A stretch of 64,000 bases of DNA from Nonomuraea rhodomycinica (GTDB taxonomy: Bacteria > Actinomycetota > Actinomycetes > Streptosporangiales > Streptosporangiaceae). Under the pieces are notes generated by a model, which worked only from the letters and a program-made list of their open reading frames with translations, searched no databases and was not told the DNA's origin. Shown piece by piece: positions 1-7,841 of the stretch. The stretch covers positions 48,365 through 112,364 of the forward strand of contig NZ_JABWGO010000017.1 of the NCBI RefSeq assembly GCF_013363995.1. Reading direction: 5' to 3'. Each line of letters opens with the position of its first letter. The stretch's first letter is position 1. Made by a program: the position numbers and the translations under genes.

Positions 1-43
1 TGCCGCGCTCGGCCTCGTCTCCAGGGTTGCGAGGTCGCATCAT
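1..43 (-). CDS. Possible N-terminus of a divergent regulator (partial)
   Basis: Two adjacent in-frame ATG codons on the minus strand (41-43 and 38-40) open a frame reading MMRPRNPGDEAERG before the window ends. It lies directly beside a long palindrome (52-79) on the side facing the alpha/beta hydrolase. That layout is typical of an autoregulated MarR- or TetR-type repressor divergent from its target. Only 14 codons are visible, so the identity is inference from context alone. Confidence 0.3.
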   Translation of the reverse strand, partial: MMRPRNPGDEAERG

Positions 44-51
44 GGATGATG

Positions 52-79
52 CATCTAACTTGATGCATCAAAATAGATG
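52..79. promoter_or_regulatory. 28-bp palindromic operator
   Basis: The inner 12-mer TTGATGCATCAA (60-71) is a perfect palindrome. The outer arms CATCTA (52-57) and TAGATG (74-79) are also exact complements, so 24 of 28 positions are symmetric about 65/66. The site is AT-rich in a very GC-rich setting and sits about 53 bp before the hydrolase start. This is the usual form of a dimeric repressor site, most likely for a MarR- or TetR-type regulator encoded to the left. Confidence 0.6.
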
Positions 80-132
80 TGCCATGATCCTGGCCATCGG
101 GGCGCACCGCCCCCGGCCCGAGAGGACATCCC

Positions 133-966
133 ATGGACACCGCCACCACGACGGGCACGCTGCGCGTACCGGGCGCCACCCTGTACTACGAGGTCCGGGG
201 CGCCGGCCCGCTGCTGCTGATCTCCCAGAGCGGGGAGGGCGACGCCCGGCGCAGCGCCGATCTGGTCGACCAGCTCGTCGCCGACTACACCGTCGTCACC
301 TACGACCGCCGCGGCCTGTCCCGCAGCACCCTGGACGACCCGGACCAGGACGTGACCATCGCCGAGCACGCCGACGACGTGCACCGCCTGCTGGCGCAGC
401 TCACGGACCAGCCGGCGCTCATGCTCGGCTGCAGCCTCGGCGCCTCGATCGGCCTGCACCTGGCCGTCGACCACCCCGGCCGGATCAGCCTCCTCGTCGC
501 CCACGAACCCGTCACACCCCGGCTCCTCCCGGCCGACCAGCGCGCCCACCACGAACACGAGCTGGAGCAGATCCAGGAGGTCTACCGGCGCGAGGGCCTG
601 CCCGCCGCGTTCACACTGATCGCTGAGGTGCTGGGCATCGACCCCGCCCATCCGGACGCCGAGCCCGGCGTCACCCCGCAGCCGCTGACCCCTCAGCGGG
701 TCGCCAACTTCCGCTTCTTCATCGAGCGCGACTTCACCGCCGTCATCGGCGACACCATCGACGTCGCCGCACTCAAGAACACCGGCACGCGCATCGTCCC
801 CGTGACCGGCCGCACCACACCGCGCGCCGTCTTCGACCACAAGTGCGCCGCCGCGCTGGCCGGCCTGCTCGACACGGAGCTTCGCGAGTTCCCCGGCGGC
901 CACAACGGCAACACCACCCACCCCAAGGCGTACGCGGCCGCCCTGCGCACGGCCCTGGCCAGCTGA
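133..966 (+). CDS. Alpha/beta hydrolase
   Basis: This 277-residue soluble hydrolase has the alpha/beta fold. The nucleophile elbow reads GCSLGA with Ser101, and a late GGHNGN motif supplies the likely catalytic His257. The early strand reads YEVRGAGPLLLISQSG and is followed by TYDRRGLSRS, as in esterases and lactonases of this superfamily. Length matches the family (about 270-290). The ATG at 133 directly precedes the conserved strand and lies downstream of the 52-79 palindrome, so expression is probably controlled by an off-window regulator. The substrate cannot be told from sequence. Genes of this type beside MarR or TetR repressors are often stress or xenobiotic inducible, which is inference. 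Confidence 0.85.
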   Translation: MDTATTTGTLRVPGATLYYEVRGAGPLLLISQSGEGDARRSADLVDQLVADYTVVTYDRRGLSRSTLDDPDQDVTIAEHADDVHRLLAQLTDQPALMLGCSLGASIGLHLAVDHPGRISLLVAHEPVTPRLLPADQRAHHEHELEQIQEVYRREGLPAAFTLIAEVLGIDPAHPDAEPGVTPQPLTPQRVANFRFFIERDFTAVIGDTIDVAALKNTGTRIVPVTGRTTPRAVFDHKCAAALAGLLDTELREFPGGHNGNTTHPKAYAAALRTALAS

Positions 967-993
967 CGGCGGGCCCCCGGATCCCCCTCCTGA

Positions 994-1197
994 CGCCAGA
1001 CCGCGCCCGACGCCGCCCTCCTACCGCACCGCCGGGCCCCCGGGCTGCGCCGTCCCGAGGCCGCCCAACTGGCGGGGGCGAGCGCGGAGCACCGCTCACG
1101 CCTGGAGCGCGGCGAGCCGTCAGGGGCCTCCGACCACGTCCTGGACGCTCTGGCCCGCTTGCTGCGCCTGAACGTCGCCCCACGCACTCACCTTGAG
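994..1197 (+). pseudogene. Remnant of MmyB-type XRE regulator
   Basis: Between the hydrolase and the monooxygenase, one frame reads through GLRRPEAAQLAGAS, then RLERGEPSG and VLDALARLLRLN. These match, in order, the helix-turn-helix region of MmyB-like XRE regulators. The intact gene at 21163-22029 reads GLRRQEVAQLAGMS and VLNALARALMLS at the same points. The fragment has no start codon, is preceded by a stop at 991, and lacks the ligand-binding C-terminal half. The downstream sequence to 1355 contains a direct repeat (CGAGGGAACGCCAG, about 1272 and 1299) and nothing coding that I recognise. It is a decayed gene rather than an active regulator. Confidence 0.6.
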
Positions 1198-1355
1198 GAT
1201 CTCACCCGCACCTCTGTTTCTGGGCGGCGCTCCCGCGGCGCCAAGGGAGCCGTCACCAAGGATGCCCGCGCCCGAGGGAACGCCAGGAATGGTGACCGAG
1301 GGAACGCCAGAGGGATGTCCAAGTGGGCCGCGTGGAGGGGACGCCGAGGGAGGGG

Positions 1356-3623
1356 CTAGGAACGGTGGCCGAGGGAGCGGCGGGCGGCCCGCGCCAGGGC
1401 GGCCGGGTCCGGGGCGGTGAGGACGGCGGCGATGTGGGCGTCGGGACGGACGAGCCACGCCTCGCACGGCCTGGCCTCCAGAGCCTTGCGCACGTCTCCG
1501 ACCGGATCGATCTCCTCCACCGCCACCACCGTGACCGGCGCCGCCCGCACCGCGTCCCGCGCCGCCGCCGTGAGCGTCTCGCGGTCGCAGCCCTCGGTGA
1601 GCAGGACGAGCAGCCCGTCGCGGCAGAGCTGCCGCAACCTGGTCACCTCCGGCCGTCCCGGGACGGAGACCGGCGCGTCGGGCACGATGACGCCCGGCAC
1701 TGGGGCCGGTGACTCTCCTCTGGGTGGGCGCCCGGTGAACGTCCGTCCGGGCGCGGGAGTCGTCAGCGGCGAGTCGAGATACCAGAACGGCTCCGCGAAC
1801 CGCCCCGAGTCCACCGCCGCCACCGCCTCCGCAGCGTCCGCGACCTCACTCACCTCTCGTGCGTCATGGCTCCCGTCCGGGTCGCGTCCGTCTGGGCGGG
1901 GTCCGTCCGTGGCGCGCTCATCCGTGCCGCACGGATCTGCGGTGCCGTCTGGATCACTCACATCCGCATGGCGTCCGCCTGAATCGCGCCCCGTCGTGTC
2001 GGCGTCGGGGTGCCCGTCCGAGTAGCGTTCACCCTCGCAGACGCCCGGGCGCCCGGACGGGTCGCGTACGACCTCCACAGCCTTTGGACATCCGCTCGTG
2101 GCGCGCCCGACCTCCACGGCGTATGGATCGCGCCCGGTCGGTTCGCGCCTGAGCTCGTCGGCGTTCGGGCGGGTTCGGGCGGCGCGTTGGAGGATCGCGC
2201 GGCGGCGGGCTCGGCCCTCCTCCGTGCGAGGCACCAGAAAGTGCATCGTCGCCCCCGTCACCTCCAGGTTCTCCAGCGCCGCCGCCCGCCGTTCCAGCTC
2301 GTACGTCTCCAGCAGCTCCTCCGGCGCCCACCCGTGCCGGACGAACGCGATCTTCCAGGCGGCGTTCTCCGCGTCCGGCACCCCCGAGTTGAGCCCCCGT
2401 GCGCCGAACGGCGCCACCAGGTGCGCGCAGTCGCCTGCCAGCAGTACCCGGCCGACCCGCATCCGCCCGGCCACCCGGGCGTGGAAGCGGTACACGGTCC
2501 GCCACAGCAGCTCGTACGCCCGTTCTCCCACGATCGTCCGGATCCGCCGGTCGAGCCCGCCCGACGCCTCCTCGGCGGCCAGGTCGAAATCCGGCGGCAC
2601 CTGCCAGTCGATGCGGTACGTCGAGCCGGGGCACGGGTGGATGAGCACCTGACGGCCGGGGTTCCAGGCGGGGTCGAAGTGGAAACGCCGCTCCCGCTCC
2701 CAGCCGGGCAGGTCCGCCCGGATGTCGCAGATGAGAAACCGTTCGTCGAACGTCTCCCCGTCGAACGACACCCCCAGCGCGTCCCGGACGACGCCGCCGT
2801 GGGCGCCCGCGCAGGCGATCACGTGCGAACCCCGCACCTCGGCGCCGTCCGCGCACCGCACCGTGACACCACCGGGATCTTCGGTGAACGCGACCGCCTC
2901 GTGCCCCCACCGCACGTCGATGAGCGGCGTCGCGGCGATCCGCTCGTCCAGCAGCTCCTCGGTACGGGCCTGCGAGATGTTCACGAACGGCGGCAGCGGC
3001 GAACGGCCCGGATCGAAGCTCCACGCGAACAGCTCACGGTCGCGGTAGTAGGTGCGGGCGGTGGTCCAGGTCAGCCCCTCGGCGGTGATGGCCGCGCAGC
3101 CCGCCGCCTCCCACACGTCGAGCACGTCCCGCTGCTGGCAGATCGACCTCGACCCGGCGGCGACGCGGCCGGACAGCCGGTCGAGGACGACGACGGGGAG
3201 CCCCCAGCGGGCCAGCAACAGGGCAGCGGTCTGCCCCACCGGCCCGGCCCCGATCACCACCACCGGCAGCGACGCCGCCGCCTCCACCGCTGGCACGACT
3301 CCGGCCCGCGCCACCTCGGCTTCTCCGGTTTCCGGGTCCGGCCGGGCCTCGGGCTGGGCCCCTACTTGGGGATCCGAGCGTGTTTGGGATTGAGCGCGTG
3401 GCCGGGGTCGAGAGCTTGCTTGGGACTCCGCCGGCGGTCGGGGCTTCGGGCGCGCTCCCGACTCGGTCCGCTTCTGCGAACCTGAGCGTGCTTTCGAGGC
3501 GGGCCCCACCTTTGGGTCGGCCTGCCGCTGTGACTTGGCTCGCCGCTGTGGCTCGGCTCGTTCGCGTGAGTCGGCTCGCATGGCGCGGGGTGGGAGGTCG
3601 CGGAGCGGTTCGTCGTCCGGCAT
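1356..3623 (-). CDS. FAD-dependent aromatic monooxygenase with disordered inserts
   Basis: This is a predicted flavoprotein hydroxylase of the phenol hydroxylase/PheA/TfdB type. The Rossmann motif is VIGAGPVGQTAALLLARWG, and the second FAD motif is LLAGDCAHLVAPFGARGLNSG. A thioredoxin-like C-terminal domain follows. Two parts are odd. There is an N-terminal extension of about 105 residues rich in Ser, Arg, Pro and Gln, and an Asp/Gly/Arg-rich insert of roughly 120 residues sits before the C-terminal domain. The start at 3623 lies 6 nt after the stop of the MBL gene, which suggests an operon. An internal GTG at 3314 has GGAG eight bases upstream and would give a normal 652-residue enzyme, so the true start is open. 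Confidence 0.8.
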   Translation of the reverse strand: MPDDEPLRDLPPRAMRADSRERAEPQRRAKSQRQADPKVGPASKARSGSQKRTESGARPKPRPPAESQASSRPRPRAQSQTRSDPQVGAQPEARPDPETGEAEVARAGVVPAVEAAASLPVVVIGAGPVGQTAALLLARWGLPVVVLDRLSGRVAAGSRSICQQRDVLDVWEAAGCAAITAEGLTWTTARTYYRDRELFAWSFDPGRSPLPPFVNISQARTEELLDERIAATPLIDVRWGHEAVAFTEDPGGVTVRCADGAEVRGSHVIACAGAHGGVVRDALGVSFDGETFDERFLICDIRADLPGWERERRFHFDPAWNPGRQVLIHPCPGSTYRIDWQVPPDFDLAAEEASGGLDRRIRTIVGERAYELLWRTVYRFHARVAGRMRVGRVLLAGDCAHLVAPFGARGLNSGVPDAENAAWKIAFVRHGWAPEELLETYELERRAAALENLEVTGATMHFLVPRTEEGRARRRAILQRAARTRPNADELRREPTGRDPYAVEVGRATSGCPKAVEVVRDPSGRPGVCEGERYSDGHPDADTTGRDSGGRHADVSDPDGTADPCGTDERATDGPRPDGRDPDGSHDAREVSEVADAAEAVAAVDSGRFAEPFWYLDSPLTTPAPGRTFTGRPPRGESPAPVPGVIVPDAPVSVPGRPEVTRLRQLCRDGLLVLLTEGCDRETLTAAARDAVRAAPVTVVAVEEIDPVGDVRKALEARPCEAWLVRPDAHIAAVLTAPDPAALARAARRSLGHRS

Positions 3624-3629
3624 CGTCGA

Positions 3630-4592
3630 TCAGCCCTGGAGGAGGTCCCAGACCTCGCGGTCGCGGGCGGCCGTCCAGATGCGGGGGCGTTCGACGCCGG
3701 ACAGCTCGTCCCACAGCCGCGAGACGTCGAACGGCAGACAGTGCTCGAAGATCGGCCACCCGCCGAACCGGGGCGCGAGCCCCTCGTGCACCGCCTCGAA
3801 GGCCTGCTTGAGCGTGCCGCCCGCGTCGCGCACCGCGCCCACCTCCCGGATCATGACCTCCAGGAACATCCGCGTCTGCGCGATGGCCGCGTCCACCGCC
3901 TCACGTCCCCGGGCGACCGCGCCGCGACCTCCGACCAGCGTCTCGGCCCCCAGCTCCGCGATCCGGTCGAGCGTGCCGGTGGCCCAGTCGCGGTGGAAGG
4001 CGTCGCCGGTGTAGAGGGCGGCCTGGGCCTCCACCAGGTCGCCGGCGAACAGGATGCGCCGTTCCGGCAGCCAGGCCACCAGATCGCCCTCGGTGTGGCC
4101 GCGCCCGCAGTGCCACAGCACGAGGTCGCCGCGCCCGCCGCCGAGGTCGATCGTGAGCCGGTCGGAGAAGGTCAGCGTCGGCCACGTCAGGCCCGGGATG
4201 CTGGCGGGCTCCTTGAACAGGCGCGGCATCCGCCCGAACTCCGACTCCCAGTCCTCCTTGCCGCGCTCGGCGACCAGCTCCCGTGTCTTGTCGTGCGCCA
4301 CGACGACGTCGGCGCCGAACGCGCTCGCGCCCAGCACCCGTACGGCGTGGTAGTGCGACAGCACGAGATAGCGCACCGGCTTGCGGGTGTGCTCGCGCAG
4401 CCGGTCCAGCCACGCGCGCGCCGCCACGGGCGTGGCCAGCGCCTCGAAGCAGACGAGGAAGTCCTCGCCCTCGATCGCGCCGGCGTTGGGATCGCCCTCG
4501 GCGGTGAACGCGTACACGCCGTCCGCGAGCACGTCGAGGGTCTGCCGCTGGTCGGCCAGGTCGGCCGACGAGGCGAACGCCTTCGCCGTCAT
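3630..4592 (-). CDS. MBL-fold metallo-hydrolase-like protein
   Basis: This 320-residue metallo-beta-lactamase-fold protein is the first gene of a two-gene unit with the FAD monooxygenase. The metal motif reads LSHYHAVRVLGA, so the usual HxHxDH is altered: the two residues after HYHA are Val-Arg instead of Asp-His. Later elements are present, GRGHTEGDLV (third His) and LFAGDLVEA (bridging Asp). Activity may therefore use one metal or a changed chemistry. The start has a clear GGGAGGGCGC ribosome site. The pairing suggests it acts on a product of the monooxygenase, such as a ring-cleavage or lactone intermediate. That is inferred from context. Confidence 0.8.
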   Translation of the reverse strand: MTAKAFASSADLADQRQTLDVLADGVYAFTAEGDPNAGAIEGEDFLVCFEALATPVAARAWLDRLREHTRKPVRYLVLSHYHAVRVLGASAFGADVVVAHDKTRELVAERGKEDWESEFGRMPRLFKEPASIPGLTWPTLTFSDRLTIDLGGGRGDLVLWHCGRGHTEGDLVAWLPERRILFAGDLVEAQAALYTGDAFHRDWATGTLDRIAELGAETLVGGRGAVARGREAVDAAIAQTRMFLEVMIREVGAVRDAGGTLKQAFEAVHEGLAPRFGGWPIFEHCLPFDVSRLWDELSGVERPRIWTAARDREVWDLLQG

Positions 4593-4718
4593 GCGCCCTC
4601 CCGATGCCGGGGGATCGACAGGACCGGCTCGCCCCCGGAGGGAAGAGCCGGGTCGTCTTCACCTTACGCCGCCACAGGCCGGAAACCCGGAACCCGCGAG
4701 CCGGGAGCCGGGCGGGTG

Positions 4719-6401
4719 TCAGGGCCGCAGGAACGCCCGCAGCCGCTCCAGCGGCCAGGTGTTGATCACGTCGTCGGTGGTGAGCCAGGCCCGTTGCGCG
4801 ATGCCGACGCCGTAGCGCTGGTGGGCCAGGTGGGGGATGGCGTGGGAGTCGCTGTCGATGGAGAACTTGACCCCGTGGTGCTTGGCCAGCCGCACCAGGT
4901 CGGCCGGCAGGTCGGAGCGGTCGGGATAGGAGTCGATCTCCATGACCGTGCCCGTGCGGGCGGCGGCGCGGAAGACGGCGTCCCAGTCGGCGTCGACCGG
5001 GTCGCGCTTGCCGATCTTGCGGGTGGTGGGGTGGCCGATGATGTCGACGTACGGGTTCTCGCAGGCGGCGATGAAGCGGCGGGTCATCTCGTCGCGCGGC
5101 ATGCCGAAGTGGGAGTGGACGGAGGCCACGCACACGTCGAACGCGCGCAGCACCTCGGCGGGCCAGTCGACCGAGCCGTCGGGCGCGATGTTGAGCTCGG
5201 TGCCGTGCAGCAGCCGCATGCCCGGATGACGCTCCTGGAGCTTGGCCAGCCGCTCGCGCTGCTCCAGCGCCTTGTCGAGCGTCATGCGCTGCATGGCCAG
5301 GTCGGGCGCGTGGTCGGTGACCGCGTAGTAGGAGTAGCCGCGCGCCTCGGCGGCGGCCACCATGTCCTCCAGCGAGGCGATGCCGTCGGTCAGGTCGGTG
5401 TGGGTGTGCAGGTCGCCCCGCAGGTCCTCCAGCCGCACCAGCTCGGGCAGCTCGCCGCGCAGCGCCGCGCGCACCTCGCCGCCGTCCTCGCGCATGGGCG
5501 GCGGGACGTACTGCATGCCGAGTGCGGCGTAGATGGCCTCCTCGGTCTCGGCGGCGATCACCCGTTCGCCCTCGAACAGGCCGTACTCCGACAGCTTCCA
5601 GCCCTTCTTGACCGCCAGCTCGCGGACCGCGACGTTGTGCTCCTTGGAGCCCGTGAAGTACTGCAGGGCGGCGCCCCACGAGGCCGCAGGCACCACCCGC
5701 AGGTCGATCTGGACGCCGGAGGTGGTGCGGACCGACGTCTTCTTGTCGCCCGCGGCGATCACCTCCGCGACGTACGGCTGCGCCCGGAACTCCTCCATGA
5801 CGGACTCGGGCGCCACGGCGAGGATGTCGATGTCGCCGATCGTGTCCTTCATGCGGCGCAGCGACCCGGCGTAGGTGATCCGTTCGGCCGTCAGCGACGC
5901 CATCACCTGCTCGGCCAGCGACATGGCGACGCCGATGTGGACGCGGCGGCCGGCCTGTTCGAGCTGCTGGACGCCCTTGGCGAGGTTGGCCAGGGTCTTG
6001 GCGCCGAGCCCCTTGACGCCGTCGAGCCGGCCCGCCGCGATGGCCTCGCCCAGCGCGGCGGGGGAGTCGATGCCGAAGTCCTCGAACAGCATGATCGCGG
6101 TCTTCGGGCCCAGCGACGGCACCCGCGTCAGCCGCAGCACGCCCTCGGGAACCCGGCCGCGCAGGTCGTCGAGCTGCCGGAAGCTCCCGCGCTGCAGGAA
6201 CTCCTCCATCTTCTTCGCGATCGCCTCGCCGACGCCCGGGACGGAGCGCACGTCGACGGCCGAGATGTCCTCGGGGAAGCCGGCGATGGCCTTGGCGGCC
6301 TTCTGGTAACTGCGCACCCGGAAGGCGTCGCCGCCCGTCAGCGCGAACAGCTCGGCGTATTCCTGCAGCGCAGCCGCCGCTTCCTCGTTAGCACGTGCCA
6401 T
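4719..6401 (-). CDS. polX: DNA polymerase/3'-5' exonuclease PolX
   Basis: This 560-residue family X DNA polymerase with a C-terminal PHP nuclease domain has a role in gap-filling repair. It opens with helix-hairpin-helix segments (ALTGGDAFRVRSYQKAAKAI, SVPGVGEAIAKKMEEFL). The polymerase palm carries GDIDIL and VQIDLRV, giving the three catalytic aspartates. The PHP domain begins at LRGDLHTHTDLTDG and retains TDHAPD, HGTELNI, SVHSHFG, IIGHPTTR and DSDSHAI, so its metal sites look intact. The start chosen is the ATG at 6401, because the in-frame TTG two codons upstream is a weaker option. It stands alone, and no other repair gene adjoins it. Confidence 0.92.
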   Translation of the reverse strand: MARANEEAAAALQEYAELFALTGGDAFRVRSYQKAAKAIAGFPEDISAVDVRSVPGVGEAIAKKMEEFLQRGSFRQLDDLRGRVPEGVLRLTRVPSLGPKTAIMLFEDFGIDSPAALGEAIAAGRLDGVKGLGAKTLANLAKGVQQLEQAGRRVHIGVAMSLAEQVMASLTAERITYAGSLRRMKDTIGDIDILAVAPESVMEEFRAQPYVAEVIAAGDKKTSVRTTSGVQIDLRVVPAASWGAALQYFTGSKEHNVAVRELAVKKGWKLSEYGLFEGERVIAAETEEAIYAALGMQYVPPPMREDGGEVRAALRGELPELVRLEDLRGDLHTHTDLTDGIASLEDMVAAAEARGYSYYAVTDHAPDLAMQRMTLDKALEQRERLAKLQERHPGMRLLHGTELNIAPDGSVDWPAEVLRAFDVCVASVHSHFGMPRDEMTRRFIAACENPYVDIIGHPTTRKIGKRDPVDADWDAVFRAAARTGTVMEIDSYPDRSDLPADLVRLAKHHGVKFSIDSDSHAIPHLAHQRYGVGIAQRAWLTTDDVINTWPLERLRAFLRP

Positions 6402-6469
6402 GGCCAAAGCTTAGAAGCCGCCACCGACACTTCCGCCCCGCCCGCGTGGCGGGCGCCGGGCGGCTGACA

Positions 6470-6634
6470 GCGCGCTGAGTGCGGTTGGTGAGCGGGGGGC
6501 TTGAGGGTGGGGACGTCCCGCAGCCGCGCGCCACCGGCCCGCGCCGGGCCGGTGGCGGTGTCGAGCGCGAGAGGGCCGAGGATGCCGACGCGCACCCGCC
6601 CACCGTCGCCGCCCGGCCCCGTCGCGTTCGCCAT
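6470..6634 (-). pseudogene. Truncated SARP/BTAD-type regulator remnant
   Basis: From an ATG at 6632-6634 the minus strand reads a short Gly-rich stretch, then VRVGILGPLALDTATG and GGARLRDVPTL. This is the N-terminal winged-helix start of SARP/AfsR-type activators, which commonly begin V(R/G)xLGPLxV...GGxRLRxLLAxL. Similarity ends near 6530, and the remaining hundreds of residues are missing. The rest of 6402-6735 carries only this fragment and a tandem repeat, with no other recognisable gene. I infer a deletion product of a pathway-specific activator. Confidence 0.5.
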
Positions 6635-6680
6635 GGTCCGGAGTCTGTCAGACGTCCCTGCCGGCGGCCCGGCGGGAAGC

Positions 6681-6742
6681 GCGCGTCACGCCCCCAGAAG
6701 GCGCGTCCACACCCCCAGAAGGCGCGTCCACGCCGTCAGAAG
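6681..6742. repeat. Three tandem 20-21 bp repeats
   Basis: Units begin at 6681, 6701 and 6722 with the pattern GCGCGTC-CACGCC-CCAGAAG. The third unit overlaps the stop codon and last codons of the aldo/keto reductase, so the duplication started inside the gene end and spread outwards. No function is evident. Confidence 0.7.
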
Positions 6743-7704
6743 CGGACCTCGCGCGGCCGGTACGGCTCGGCGAGCGCGGCGAGCTCCTCCTCCGAGAGGC
6801 GCACGTCCACCGCGGCGACGGCGTCGTCCACGTGCCGGTCCTTCGTGGCGCCCACGATCGGGGCCGTGATCGCCGGCTGCTGGAGCACCCAGGCCAGGGC
6901 GACCTGGGCGGGAGGCAGCTCGCGTTCCTTGGCGATCCGGGCCACCCGGTCGATGATCAGCTGGTCGTTGTCCGGCTCGTACAGGAAGCCGATGCGCGGG
7001 TCGGAGCCGGCCCGCGCGGTGGCCGCGTCCTGGCCGGCGCGGGCGAGGACGCCGCGCGCCAGCGGGCTCCACGGGATGACGCCCACGCCCTGGTCCTGGC
7101 AGAGCGGCAGCATCTCCCGCTCCTCCTCGCGGTAGAGCAGGTTGTAGTGCGGCTGCATGGACACGAACCTGGTCCAGCCGTTGACCTCGGCGACATGCTG
7201 CGCCTTGGCGAACTGCCACGCCCACATGGTGGACGCGCCGATGTAGCGGGCCTTTCCGGCCCTGACCACGTCGTGCAGCGCCTCCATCGTCTCCTCGATG
7301 GGCGTCTCGTCGTCCCAGCGGTGGATCTGGTAGAGGTCCACGTAGTCGGTGCCGAGCCGGCGCAGCGACGCGTCGATCGAGGCGTGGATGTGCTTGCGCG
7401 ACAGGCCGCGGTCGTTGCGCCCCTTGCCCATGGGGAAGAAGACCTTGGTCGCGAGCACGTAGTCCTCGCGGCTGGGGAAGATCTTGCGGAGGAGGTTGCC
7501 GGTCACCACCTCGCTCGCGCCGGCGCTGTAGACGTTCGCGGTGTCGAAGAAGGTGACGCCCGCGTCGGCCGCGCGGCGGACGAGCGGCTCCGCCTGCTCC
7601 TCGGGCAGCGTCCACTCCATCTTGGCCGGATCGCCGAAGCTCATCATGCCGAGGCAGATCCGGGACACCTTCAGGCCGGTAGAGCCGAGTCGGGTGTATT
7701 CCAT
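6736..7704 (-). CDS. Aldo/keto reductase
   Basis: This is a 322-residue NADPH-dependent aldo/keto reductase barrel of the AKR11/YajO type. The catalytic tetrad is visible: Asp and Tyr in FFDTANVYSAGASE, Lys in VLATKVFFPMGKG and His in LYQIHRWDDET. The C-terminal NADPH-binding part includes PIVGATKDRHVDDAV. The start at 7704 gives MEYTRLGSTGLKVSRIC, the standard N-terminus. A longer frame to 7770 adds residues unlike the family and lacks a better ribosome site. It is transcribed divergently from the lanthipeptide sensor kinase across about 137 bp. It is probably a housekeeping or detoxification enzyme, with unknown substrate. Confidence 0.9.
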   Translation of the reverse strand: MEYTRLGSTGLKVSRICLGMMSFGDPAKMEWTLPEEQAEPLVRRAADAGVTFFDTANVYSAGASEVVTGNLLRKIFPSREDYVLATKVFFPMGKGRNDRGLSRKHIHASIDASLRRLGTDYVDLYQIHRWDDETPIEETMEALHDVVRAGKARYIGASTMWAWQFAKAQHVAEVNGWTRFVSMQPHYNLLYREEEREMLPLCQDQGVGVIPWSPLARGVLARAGQDAATARAGSDPRIGFLYEPDNDQLIIDRVARIAKERELPPAQVALAWVLQQPAITAPIVGATKDRHVDDAVAAVDVRLSEEELAALAEPYRPREVRF

Positions 7705-7841
7705 GGGGTCAACCCTATGACGGACATGTTTCTCCAGAATTGCGACCCCATGGTGTCCGAACCAGGCCATGTTCTTTACAGGCGCCGATCGATCGGGTCG
7801 ATTAGAGACAGGGGCGGGACCGGGCGTCAGGCGGGGGGCTG

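Noticed and set aside
3741..6467. 908-codon plus-strand open frame
   Set aside because: It is antisense to the MBL and PolX genes, both of which have clear motifs on the minus strand. The product has no recognisable domain.
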